Source: JBLNDG01 sp050261415 (GTDB lineage Bacteria; Bacillota; Clostridia; Lutisporales; Lutisporaceae). From it: a stretch of 31,196 nucleotides of DNA. The DNA is taken from assembly GCA_050261415.1 (NCBI GenBank), contig JBLNDG010000193.1, positions 1-31,196 of the forward strand. The letters are read 5' to 3'. The notes below the pieces were generated by a model. That model did not search any database. It saw only the letters and a program-made list of their open reading frames with translations, and was not told the DNA's origin. This document shows, in pieces, positions 17,012-24,986 of this stretch (its first letter is position 1; every line of letters starts with the position of its first letter). Position numbers and translations under genes: made by a program.

Positions 17012-18247
17012 TTAAATGCCTGTCACTATCCCGCCAGCACAGATATTATTGTTTTTGACTATAACAAAACGTCCTAATGTCTGTGCTTCATTGAATTCTG
17101 TTACGGTAATCGGCTTTTTAGTAATCAGCTCCACTTGACCAAACTCCAAACCCTTTAGACTTTTAGTCTCATCATTTATATATTCCAGCGTTGCTGAATT
17201 CATTTTGCTGAAGACTTTATTGATTTCACAGACTGCCTCCTGTGTAGCACATTTTATAACCAGCTTCTCTCTTATATCCAACTTTGTATTGGTCATAACA
17301 AATATGCTGGCATTGAATTTTTGCACTGTTTGGAGTGCTGCATCTGCTGAACAAATAATACTACCACGTTCGATAAACACTGGGTCTGCTGTTGTAACGC
17401 CTATACTTTCCTTTGCTTCTGCCTGTTCTCCATTCTCCAAAAACTTCTCTATGGATCTTATCCTTGTTTCCTGCAATGTAGGATACAAGGTAATACTATC
17501 GCCTACTGCCAACCTTCCTGTCTCCAATCTGCCGACTGCAATTCTCTTATCCCCAAGCTTGTATACATCCTGGATTGGAAGTATTGGGTATTGTCCTTCA
17601 TTTTCCGCCTGAATTCCAATATCATTAAGAGCTTCTAAAAAAGTAGGACCTTGATACCAGTTCATAGAGGTACTCTTTTTCGAAATATTATCTCCTTGAA
17701 TAGCTGAGATTGGTATGAAATCCTTGATATTCAAATTTAATGTTTTCAACTTAAGCTGAATATCAGTCAGAATATTGTTGTAAACATCCATATCAAAATC
17801 AACCAGATCCATCTTATTCACAACGACAATTATTTGATCAAGCCTCAGAAGAGAAAGTATAAAAGCATGACGCATGGTTTGTTCACGGATCCCTTCACTT
17901 GCATCTATAATCAAAACGCCTGCATCAGCTTGTGCCGCTCCAGTTATCATATTTCTGATAAATTCTACATGCCCCGGTGCATCAATAATTACATATTCAC
18001 GGGTTTCTGTTTTAAAAAAGATTTGCGTAGTATCTATAGTAATTCCCTGTTCTCTTTCCTCCTGAAGATGATCAAGAAGAAATGAGAATTCCATTTGTTT
18101 TCCCATTTTATTGGATATTCTCTCCAGTTCAGTCAGTTTATCTTTAGGTAAAGAGTTTGTGTCGAAAAGCAATCTGCCTATGAGTGTTGATTTACCATGA
18201 TCCACATGACCTACAATTACAATCTTCAGCTTCTCCGTGTCTTGCAT
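17012..18247 (-). CDS. cysN: Sulfate adenylyltransferase subunit 1 (CysN GTPase)
   Basis: EF-Tu-like GTPase that drives APS formation by CysD. P-loop 'GHVDHGKS' is at residues 13-20, with 'DHLQEEREQGITID' switch region, 'DAPGHVEF' and 'NKMDLVDFD'. The C-terminal beta-barrel domains end in 'GRFVIVKNNNICAGG', as in complete CysN proteins, so at 411 residues it is a full CysN without the fused APS kinase (CysC) domain found in many CysNC proteins. Start ATG has AGAGGT upstream. cysD lies immediately before it in the operon (42-base gap). No APS kinase, APS/PAPS reductase or PAPS sulfotransferase is visible in the window, so the APS is either used elsewhere in the cell or consumed by a neighbour. 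Confidence 0.93.
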   Translation of the reverse strand: MQDTEKLKIVIVGHVDHGKSTLIGRLLFDTNSLPKDKLTELERISNKMGKQMEFSFLLDHLQEEREQGITIDTTQIFFKTETREYVIIDAPGHVEFIRNMITGAAQADAGVLIIDASEGIREQTMRHAFILSLLRLDQIIVVVNKMDLVDFDMDVYNNILTDIQLKLKTLNLNIKDFIPISAIQGDNISKKSTSMNWYQGPTFLEALNDIGIQAENEGQYPILPIQDVYKLGDKRIAVGRLETGRLAVGDSITLYPTLQETRIRSIEKFLENGEQAEAKESIGVTTADPVFIERGSIICSADAALQTVQKFNASIFVMTNTKLDIREKLVIKCATQEAVCEINKVFSKMNSATLEYINDETKSLKGLEFGQVELITKKPITVTEFNEAQTLGRFVIVKNNNICAGGIVTGI

Positions 18248-18289
18248 TTCTAATACCTCTTTTCAGTTATTAGTTATTCTATATCTTAA

Positions 18290-19093
18290 TCACATATACC
18301 CTAAGGACCTGAGCTTTTGCATTATGTAGTCCGATTCTTTATCTTGAGCTCGCCCGCTTCTTTCAGATATTGTAGTATTCTTTAGTTCCTCTACGATCTT
18401 ATCCACACTGTCTGCATCTGAAACTATCGGACTGCAGCAGGTCTCACAACCTATGCTCCTGTATCTCTTGTTATCCTTTGAGAAATACAAGTTGGTAATC
18501 GGAATATTCTCCAACTGAATATATCTCCAAATATCTAGTTCAGTCCAACCCAGAAGTGGGTGTACTCTAATATGCTCCTCTTGCTTTGTCTTTGTTTTAT
18601 ACTGTCCCCATAGCTCAGGAGACTGCTCCTTATATTGCCACTCGAAATCCTCATTCCTAAGAGAAAAGATTCTTTCCTTGGCTCTTATTCCATGTTCATC
18701 CCTTCTTATACCAAGAAATAGTGCTTTATACCCTTTCTCTGCAACAACTTTCTTCAGAGCATTGGTTTTCAGTTCAGTACAGCATTCCAATTTTCCCGTT
18801 CCGGGACATACTCCTCTGTCAATAGCTTCCTGGTTCTTATATACAATTAGATCCAATCCCCATTCCTTCGAGTATTTGTCTCTGAAGTCATATATTTCTT
18901 TAAATTTGTAACCTGTATCTATATGTAATATGTTGAAAGGTACCTTGCCATAAAAAGCTTTTCGGATAAGCCAAAGAAGTGTAGAGGAATCCTTGCCGAT
19001 AGACCAAAGCATTGCAATATTATCTTTGAACTGACTATATGCCTCTCTTATAATAAAGATACTCTCATTTTCCAGTTGTCTTATATGATCCAT
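18290..19093 (-). CDS. cysD: Sulfate adenylyltransferase subunit 2 (CysD)
   Basis: PP-loop adenylyltransferase that makes APS from ATP and sulfate with CysN. The PP-loop is 'WSIGKDSST', followed by 'HIDTGYKFKEIYDFRD', 'GIRRDEHGIRAKER', 'HPLLGWTELDIWRY' and 'RSIGCETCC', all typical of CysD. I choose the ATG at 19091-19093 (MDHIRQLENESI) with GGAG about 8 bases upstream; it matches the usual CysD N-terminus, and a GTG three codons earlier is less likely. Length, about 267 residues, is close to the family norm (about 300). It forms a cysD-cysN pair embedded among tailoring genes, between the flavoprotein and the first AlkP-type enzyme. Confidence 0.93.
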   Translation of the reverse strand: MDHIRQLENESIFIIREAYSQFKDNIAMLWSIGKDSSTLLWLIRKAFYGKVPFNILHIDTGYKFKEIYDFRDKYSKEWGLDLIVYKNQEAIDRGVCPGTGKLECCTELKTNALKKVVAEKGYKALFLGIRRDEHGIRAKERIFSLRNEDFEWQYKEQSPELWGQYKTKTKQEEHIRVHPLLGWTELDIWRYIQLENIPITNLYFSKDNKRYRSIGCETCCSPIVSDADSVDKIVEELKNTTISERSGRAQDKESDYIMQKLRSLGYM

Positions 19094-19119
19094 TTTATTC
19101 ACTCCAATTTCAAAATCAT

Positions 19120-19683
19120 TTATATCCTGTTCAACACATACCGCATATAAGCACTGACATCCATATTCAACGTTTCTAGTTCTTTATATTCTGCAATAAA
19201 AATACCATCAATTACAGACAGGTTTACTTCTGAGGAATCTATCAAGCAAGGCTTTAATACTTGCTTTATGAGCCCTTCAAGCATACCGTTGACACCTGTA
19301 GAATCATAACAAATAACCGCACACCTTTTACCCTTCAGAGGACCTCCGCTGCCTCCATTTTTCATTCTATAAAAGTACCCGATGCTCGTTAATCTCTCTA
19401 GGAATGCTGAAAATCTCGAAGGCACCGGTGTATATAACGGTGATACAAAAATAATTGCTTCTGCACTTCTCAGTTTTTCAACAGTTTCATTGAATGTATC
19501 AGGATGTCTCATACATTTTCCGGTTATACTACATCTCAAACAATGAACACATGGTTCAAAACCTGTTTCGGAAAGTTTAATTATTTCAAAATTATGCTGT
19601 TTATATTCTTTAAGTATCTCTGTCAACTCTTTAGATAATCCGTTCTTTCTGTGAGAAGCGAACATTACAGCTATATTACTCAC
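19120..19683 (-). CDS. Iron-sulfur flavoprotein / NADPH-dependent FMN reductase family
   Basis: 187-residue flavodoxin-like protein. After the first strand comes 'FASHRKNGLSKEL' (FMN phosphate loop). A compact cysteine motif follows at C45, C48, C51 and C57 (CX2CX2CX5C), the spacing used by archaeal and clostridial iron-sulfur flavoproteins to hold a 4Fe-4S cluster. 'FVSPLYTPVPSRFSAFLER' region contacts FMN in relatives. The start is GTG with GGGAGGGG upstream. It sits between cysD and the second AlkP-type gene. It could deliver electrons to the radical SAM enzymes or reduce an intermediate; partner and substrate are not shown by sequence. Confidence 0.82.
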   Translation of the reverse strand: MSNIAVMFASHRKNGLSKELTEILKEYKQHNFEIIKLSETGFEPCVHCLRCSITGKCMRHPDTFNETVEKLRSAEAIIFVSPLYTPVPSRFSAFLERLTSIGYFYRMKNGGSGGPLKGKRCAVICYDSTGVNGMLEGLIKQVLKPCLIDSSEVNLSVIDGIFIAEYKELETLNMDVSAYMRYVLNRI

Positions 19684-19720
19684 ACTTACCCCTCCCTGCT
19701 GATTGGACCAAGAAATCTAT

Positions 19721-21286
19721 TTATAAATATCCCAAAGCCTTAAGCCTGTCCTTTATATCATCCAATTCATCTGCCTCATAGGAATCCTCCGAGCAAACTC
19801 TTGCTTCCTGTGACTCCAAATGTTCGCATAAATTGTCCTGCTTCCTGCACTCATGCCCAAAGCTGCATAGCGGTTTGCCATCCATATAGGCAGGAATAGC
19901 AATATTATAATAATCCAATATAGTTGGTGTAATATCTTCTATGTGTGCATTTTTTACGCGGTCTGATCCTTGTATATTCCTTCCGTGAATTATCAATACC
20001 CCGTCATTCCTATGCATCCCTTTTTGTTCTGGATTCCCAAAATATTGTCCCGGTACAATAGCATGGTGAACCATTATTCCGTAGCTCTCCGGTATGAGAA
20101 TAATATCGGGTGCACCATTCGTTCTGCTGCCGTAATATATCTCTTCTCTTTTAGCAATCCTTTTGAATAGCCGGCTACCTGTTTTAGGATTTTCGACCCT
20201 GTAAAGCTGTTCTATCAATATATCCCTTGTTCTCTCATAATCATCCTTATCCACAATGCCATATGTCTGCCGCCCTTTCAGGTTTATATTAACACCATAG
20301 GAGCCTGGAGCTGCCATATATGCTTTAGTTTTACTCCAATCCACCGAGTATTTCATGTTGTTATCGCTGAATTCTAGCCAACTGTTGGAGTTAATCTCAC
20401 TAAAACTCCTATCTTTTTGTTCCGGCAACTCCCCCTTGATGCTGTAAACATGTAGTGCGCCTATATCCATAAGGTACGATTGTACATAAAAATTCATATA
20501 ACCTGTACCGAAACCATGATCTGACAGCACTATCACCATCACATCTTCAGGAAGATATTTCAAGATAGCTTCTAATGCACGATCTGTTTCTAAATAAATA
20601 TCTTCTACTGCTGTCTTAAGCTTGTTTTCTGCATCAGGGCAATACTCAGGACTCTTCTCGTCCATATAATGCCAATAGAAGTGAGATACCCTGTCTATTT
20701 CAGTGAATACTACTGAAAAAAAATCCCACTCATAGTTTTTCAATAAATACTGTACAGTCTTTACCCTTTTCTTTGTTATTTGAATTGCTCTGTCAATGTA
20801 ATCAGCTCTACCGTCGCACATTGTTGTAAGGTCATTTGCATAATGCCCTCCCACTTGAGCAATTTTCATCAATAGATCTTCTGGATATGAATATCTGAGT
20901 GTGTTTGAAAGCGGCCAAGTAATCATAAAACCATTAAGCTTTGAAGGAGGATGAGACATCGGTATGTTTAATACACCGGTTTTATAGCCATAAGCATTTA
21001 ATATTTGCCAAAGGGGCTGTACCCCTAAATCAACGCTACCCATGAATTTTCCTACATAGCTGTCTGATTGTGTGTCCCAGAACTGATATATCCCATGCTT
21101 ACCAGGATTGACTCCAGTAAAGGCAGACATCCACCCGGGAGCTGTATGCGGAGGCACAACAGAGTTCAGCTTGCAATATATCCCCCCTTGGATCAGTCTT
21201 TTAAAATTCGGCATCTTTCCTTCATCAACCAACTTATTCAGTAAGCCATATGATGCACCGTCTATACCAAAAATAAATGCTTTCAT
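19721..21286 (-). CDS. Alkaline phosphatase superfamily enzyme (type I phosphodiesterase/NPP-like), copy 2
   Basis: 521 residues, homologous to the enzyme at 15694-16977 but about 95 longer. Metal and catalytic motifs are 'GIDGAS' (D9), threonine nucleophile in 'PPHTAPGWMSAFTG' (T48), 'TEIDRVSHFYWHYMD', 'VLSDHGFG' and 'QKGMHRNDG'. All expected ligands of a two-metal site are kept. The last 60 or so residues form a cysteine-bearing, acidic tail ('CSFGHECRKQDNLCEH' and 'DELDDIKDRLKALGYL'), the ending being common in this family. No signal peptide. The start ATG has GGGGGTCAGGG upstream. Together with copy 1 it brackets cysD, cysN and the flavoprotein, suggesting joint work on a phospho- or sulfo-linked intermediate (inference). 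Confidence 0.82.
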   Translation of the reverse strand: MKAFIFGIDGASYGLLNKLVDEGKMPNFKRLIQGGIYCKLNSVVPPHTAPGWMSAFTGVNPGKHGIYQFWDTQSDSYVGKFMGSVDLGVQPLWQILNAYGYKTGVLNIPMSHPPSKLNGFMITWPLSNTLRYSYPEDLLMKIAQVGGHYANDLTTMCDGRADYIDRAIQITKKRVKTVQYLLKNYEWDFFSVVFTEIDRVSHFYWHYMDEKSPEYCPDAENKLKTAVEDIYLETDRALEAILKYLPEDVMVIVLSDHGFGTGYMNFYVQSYLMDIGALHVYSIKGELPEQKDRSFSEINSNSWLEFSDNNMKYSVDWSKTKAYMAAPGSYGVNINLKGRQTYGIVDKDDYERTRDILIEQLYRVENPKTGSRLFKRIAKREEIYYGSRTNGAPDIILIPESYGIMVHHAIVPGQYFGNPEQKGMHRNDGVLIIHGRNIQGSDRVKNAHIEDITPTILDYYNIAIPAYMDGKPLCSFGHECRKQDNLCEHLESQEARVCSEDSYEADELDDIKDRLKALGYL

Positions 21287-21331
21287 CCCTGACCCCCATT
21301 CCGTCTATCCGGCTATTGCCGGATTATATAA

Positions 21332-22354
21332 TTAATCCCTACTGCTGCAAGCTATACTCAATAAAGTAGAATCATCTATAGTCCTCTTATTATTAAGTAT
21401 TGCGTAGTAACCGTATAATGCACTTCCTATTGATGTACCGTTATCTCCTGAAGCCGGCTGAATAAACATATCCCTGTAGATACCTCTTTTATATACCTTA
21501 TAGTTTGCAACACTATTAAGTCCTACACCTCCTGCAATACACAGGTTCCGACAATTTGTCAGCTTGAATAAATGTTCAGTCATATAAAAAATTGCCTGTT
21601 CTAGAATGAACTGGCCAGCATAGGCAAAGTCAGCTTTTACTTTGAATTGTTCATCCCGATCCTCAAAGGAATTTATATATTCTTTATATCCAAGCAGCTC
21701 TTCTATATCTGATTTGTTCATTTCAATTTTGCCGTCGCCAACAAAACGGACATGCTTTTTCAATTGATCACAGTACTTTTCACATCCATAAGGAGCCAAT
21801 CCCATAGTTTTTCCTTCCTCATGCTCTCCAAATCCTACTATATCCGTAATTATGGAATAGAAAATACCGATTGAGTTTTCAATATAATCAGTACCTTCAA
21901 TGTTTATACCATATTGCTTGTCCAGAACCTTTATTTCATTACCCATGCCATAAGCGAAAGTCGCAGACTCATAATTGTACACACCATTAATTTCCTTCTT
22001 GCTTCCTACTGCATCAACAACCAGTATGGCTGCTTCTTCAAACTCGGAGGGATAGAAACTGCTTGCTGCATGAGCCAAATGATGATTTATCAGTATCACT
22101 TCCCTGTTTAGTCTTCCATACATTGTTTTGGATAGGATATCATTAGCAACAATCATATCTACATCATCCAAGGTATAATTAAGCTGTTCCAAACAGTACT
22201 TTCTGGAAAATCCTTTAGCAAGTTCTACTCCAAGGCCAATCCCATACTTCTTTCTGGTTATCCTTTCATCTTCTATCATAGACACTATCTTGCCGTTCTC
22301 AACAATACATGCCGAGAAATCATGATTTGATCCTCCTAAGCCTAAAATAACCAC
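21332..22354 (-). CDS. Carbamoyltransferase, Kae1-like domain only (NodU/CmcH/TobZ family)
   Basis: 340 residues matching the N-terminal Kae1-like half of O-carbamoyltransferases: 'GLGGSNHDFSACIVENGKI', 'EDERITRKK', the iron-binding histidines in 'INHHLAHAASSFYPS', 'GEHEEGKTMGLAPYG', 'AGGVGLNSVANYKV' and 'PASGDNGTSIGSAL'. Family members are normally 550-600 residues, with a C-terminal YrdC-like domain that makes carbamoyl-adenylate. Here the protein ends about 30 residues after 'GSALYGYY', and the next gene begins 45 bases later with no remnant of the second domain in between. Start is GTG with AAGGA about 9 bases upstream. It could transfer a carbamoyl made by a separate YrdC/TsaC-like protein, or be inactive. 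A carbamate on the product is suggested, as in mitomycin. Confidence 0.83.
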   Translation of the reverse strand: MVILGLGGSNHDFSACIVENGKIVSMIEDERITRKKYGIGLGVELAKGFSRKYCLEQLNYTLDDVDMIVANDILSKTMYGRLNREVILINHHLAHAASSFYPSEFEEAAILVVDAVGSKKEINGVYNYESATFAYGMGNEIKVLDKQYGINIEGTDYIENSIGIFYSIITDIVGFGEHEEGKTMGLAPYGCEKYCDQLKKHVRFVGDGKIEMNKSDIEELLGYKEYINSFEDRDEQFKVKADFAYAGQFILEQAIFYMTEHLFKLTNCRNLCIAGGVGLNSVANYKVYKRGIYRDMFIQPASGDNGTSIGSALYGYYAILNNKRTIDDSTLLSIACSSRD

Positions 22355-22358
22355 ATCC

Positions 22359-23207
22359 TCACAGTCCTTTCTTGCTATTGCATCTTTTATTCTGAAGTTC
22401 CACCCAGTCCACTAAAGTTTCAAGCATTTCCACGGTTACTTCATGTCCTGCTTTATTAAACTTTTTAAACTGTATCTTCTCTCCCTGTCCATTGGCCTGA
22501 TAGTGTTCAGCCAATTTATTGAAGCTTTCCGTTGCTATCCTGATAGGAACAGCCATATCGAGCTGCGCATTAAGGAATAGTATTTCGGGGAGATTCGAAA
22601 TCCTATTTTTATAATTGGTAATAGGATCATACCGTTCAATATCTTCTTTTACCCTTTCATACTCCATCACTTTATCTGAATATGAAAAAAACTTAAAATT
22701 CTCATATGCGCCGCTTCTAACATGCTTTTCCCAGTTGCAGGGCCCTCCGATTACCGATGCAATGTATTTGATATCCTTGACCAGGTATCCGCTTACAAGT
22801 GCAACACTAGATCCTATCGACACTCCGATGGCTCCAATACTATTAAAATCCAGTTCCTTTTTATATGTACCTCTAAGAAATTCAAGGACACCATTGACAT
22901 CAACGGCAGTCTTGTAAATATCTTTGAATAGGTTGTTGAAATTGTACCTCTTCTCTTTATCAAAGCTCCCTTCTCTATCCCCATGACCACACATATCGAT
23001 CAATACAGCAAAAAAACCTTTACTTGCTAATGTATATGCCAGGGCTAATTCATTCTTTTTATTTTGAAGCAGCCTATGAAAAACAAATACTATCGATTTT
23101 TTTGCTTTCTCACTGCCGTTTAACAGAAGAACAGGTATATCATCAATTGCCAGTTCATTGATTGTAAGTCTGTTAACCTTGCTCACACTATTGTTTATCT
23201 CATACAA
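22359..23207 (-). CDS. Alpha/beta hydrolase (prolyl-oligopeptidase-like esterase/thioesterase fold)
   Basis: 282-residue cytoplasmic hydrolase with a complete catalytic triad: S130 in 'GVSIGSS', D217 in 'NAQLDMAVP' and H255 in 'NKAGHEVT'. 'DMCGHGDREGS' near residue 75 is the usual loop before the first helix in dienelactone-hydrolase-like enzymes. It appears to start at TTG (23205-23207) with GTAGG upstream, and it ends 4 bases before the carbamoyltransferase. No dedicated thioesterase is otherwise visible in the window, so it is the best candidate for releasing product from a carrier protein. An esterase or amidase tailoring role is equally possible. Confidence 0.8.
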   Translation of the reverse strand: MYEINNSVSKVNRLTINELAIDDIPVLLLNGSEKAKKSIVFVFHRLLQNKKNELALAYTLASKGFFAVLIDMCGHGDREGSFDKEKRYNFNNLFKDIYKTAVDVNGVLEFLRGTYKKELDFNSIGAIGVSIGSSVALVSGYLVKDIKYIASVIGGPCNWEKHVRSGAYENFKFFSYSDKVMEYERVKEDIERYDPITNYKNRISNLPEILFLNAQLDMAVPIRIATESFNKLAEHYQANGQGEKIQFKKFNKAGHEVTVEMLETLVDWVELQNKRCNSKKGL

Positions 23208-23228
23208 TGCCTACACCTACTTCTCAAG

Positions 23229-24185
23229 TTATATATTCAATTGGCTGTCTTCTATTTGCTGCTTCCACTCTAGCAGTGAAGTCAGCCTCCCTGTAAAGTA
23301 TTCCTTAAGGGCATATATGTATCTGTCCCTGTGCTTTTCTATAAAATAGTCCATAGCCTTATTGTGAATGCTCAGAAATCCATCCCTATAATGACTTATA
23401 TGGTAATTAACTGCCTCTGTGCAATAATAGAAGCGAAGCCCTTCCTTGTAAAGCCTGTAACCCAGTTCGATATCCTCGCAGCCCCACTCTTTACCCAGAT
23501 TGATGTCAAAGCCCCCTACTTTTATCAGTTCTTCCTTCATCACAGAAACATTACCACCGGTTAAGCCAACCCAACGTACATGTGAATCGTTTTCCGAGGA
23601 GTTTTGGAATAAGCAATCTATATCCTTTTCATATTTGCTTAATCTAGCATTCCTTGCCAAATAACTATTGAGTCTGTCATCTTCAAACATGGATAAATCA
23701 AATAACCTATCCCTCAACAAACCTGTAGAATAGCCGCCTTCCAAAAGTGTCCCTTTCGTAGGATCTTTAAAGAACTTCAGGTACGGTAGGCTATATATTC
23801 TCCCATGAACAACTGCTTTTTCATGTTGTTCGTGCATCTGAATGTGTTTATCAACAAAGTCCGGTGCCAGGATCAGATCATCGTCTATGAAAATGAGAAG
23901 CTTTCCCTTGGCGGATTCAATTGCTTTATTTCTTGCTGCTGACCTCCCGGTGTTTTCTGAATCCACTATATTTACACTCAAATATTCATTGTCTTGCGTC
24001 TGCCTTTTGAAGAGTTCAAGCAGGTCCCAAGTATCATCCACAGACCCGTCATTAACGATAACTATCTCTACAAGGTCTGTCAGCTTCAGCCTCTTTAGTG
24101 ACTCAAGAGTAATTTTCAACCTGCTTGCTTTATTAAAGGTTGGCATGACTACAGTTGTCCGAATAATTTCCTTATGCATAATCAT
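23229..24185 (-). CDS. Family 2 glycosyltransferase (GT-A fold)
   Basis: 318 residues. The nucleotide-sugar fold starts at 'TTVVMPTFNKASRLKITL', with 'IVNDGSVDDT', the metal-binding triple aspartate 'FIDDDL' (101-103), 'GLTGGNVSVMK', and the acceptor-side acid in 'WGCEDIELGYRLY'. It lacks membrane segments, so it is probably a soluble transferase acting on a small or carrier-bound acceptor rather than on lipid. It begins only 11 bases after the stop of an ACP gene. In mitomycin biosynthesis MitB glycosylates AHBA while it is held on the carrier MmcB, and LmbE-type MitC then deacetylates. Both counterparts are present here. The sugar donor is not defined by sequence. Confidence 0.87.
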   Translation of the reverse strand: MIMHKEIIRTTVVMPTFNKASRLKITLESLKRLKLTDLVEIVIVNDGSVDDTWDLLELFKRQTQDNEYLSVNIVDSENTGRSAARNKAIESAKGKLLIFIDDDLILAPDFVDKHIQMHEQHEKAVVHGRIYSLPYLKFFKDPTKGTLLEGGYSTGLLRDRLFDLSMFEDDRLNSYLARNARLSKYEKDIDCLFQNSSENDSHVRWVGLTGGNVSVMKEELIKVGGFDINLGKEWGCEDIELGYRLYKEGLRFYYCTEAVNYHISHYRDGFLSIHNKAMDYFIEKHRDRYIYALKEYFTGRLTSLLEWKQQIEDSQLNI

Positions 24186-24196
24186 AGATACTTCAC

Positions 24197-24457
24197 TTAG
24201 GCTGAAAGCTGCTTTTTGTTATATATATAATCAGTAAGGCCTTCCAGTGATGCTATAAGCTCCGCACTCAAATCTTCATCAGAAATCTGGATTTCAAAGG
24301 TATTTTCTATCCATACGAAGATTTCCAATGCATCAATTGAGTTGATACCGAGTTCGGCGATTAAGTCTTGTCCAATTATTTCTGAAGAATCCTTTTTCAA
24401 ACCTAAACTCTTTATTATTATTTCCTTCACTTTTTTTGATATTTCAGCCTTATCCAT
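24197..24457 (-). CDS. Acyl carrier protein 1 (next to glycosyltransferase)
   Basis: 86-residue free-standing carrier protein. The 4'-phosphopantetheine attachment serine is S40 in 'ELGINSIDALEI'. Helix content and acidic surface ('DEDLSAELIASLEGL') fit the ACP/PCP fold. ATG start with GGGGGTG about 5 bases upstream. It is 11 bases ahead of the glycosyltransferase gene, which suggests that the sugar is added to a substrate tethered on this carrier (inference). The other carrier at 25765-26046 lies with the ketosynthase genes, so the two ACPs probably serve different branches. No phosphopantetheinyl transferase is present in the window. Confidence 0.88.
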   Translation of the reverse strand: MDKAEISKKVKEIIIKSLGLKKDSSEIIGQDLIAELGINSIDALEIFVWIENTFEIQISDEDLSAELIASLEGLTDYIYNKKQLSA

Positions 24458-24521
24458 AATACACCCCCGTACTAATATATTTCTTCAGCATGATCATCCT
24501 ATGAGTGGATGTCATGTCGTC

Positions 24522-24899
24522 TTACCTTATTTTCCTTACCTTGCAGTAAAAATTGATGATATTGCCATCAGGATCTCTAAACCATACAGATCTTCTTCCC
24601 CAGGTCTGTGTGGTTGGAGGTTTGACGATTTGTATGTTCTTCGTTTTTAACCTTTCATACTCCATGTCAACATCTTCAACTTCGAACTCTATTGTATATC
24701 TGCCGCTCCCTGACCCCTTCATACATCCAGGAGCCATAAACTCCATCCCTTCCTCCGAGAAAATTGAAAGTTTTGCACCGCACACAGTCAACAATGAAAA
24801 ATCTTCATCACCTTTTGACTCAGCACATAGAATGTCCTCGTAGAACTTCCTCAGTTTATCAACATTGTTTGTTACTAGACATATCCCGTTAAACCTCAT
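24522..24899 (-). CDS. VOC (glyoxalase/bleomycin resistance) family protein
   Basis: 125 residues with the paired beta-alpha-beta-beta-beta modules of the vicinal oxygen chelate fold: 'GICLVTNNVDKLRKFYED' start, 'YTIEFEVEDVDMEYERL' second module, and the typical 'VWFRDPDGNIINFY' ending. Strong GGAGGG before ATG. Members may be metal enzymes (isomerases, dioxygenases) or drug-binding resistance proteins; the mitomycin-binding protein Mrd belongs to this fold. The position between the SDR and the ACP-glycosyltransferase pair gives no clear choice. I favour either resistance by product binding or a tailoring step, without proof. Confidence 0.85.
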   Translation of the reverse strand: MRFNGICLVTNNVDKLRKFYEDILCAESKGDEDFSLLTVCGAKLSIFSEEGMEFMAPGCMKGSGSGRYTIEFEVEDVDMEYERLKTKNIQIVKPPTTQTWGRRSVWFRDPDGNIINFYCKVRKIR

Positions 24900-24986
24900 T
24901 CTTTTCCCTCCTTTTTATTCAACACAGTCTATTTAGCATCACACTTTTTAATGATTTATAACTTGTTTGATGATCAACATTTGCGT

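Noticed and set aside
17012..19093. Plain sulfur-assimilation operon (cysDN with SsuABC) unrelated to the cluster
   Set aside because: Not excluded, but no reductases or cysC are present, and cysDN is interleaved with AlkP, flavoprotein and tailoring genes in one transcription unit. I kept it as part of the cluster with the alternative noted.
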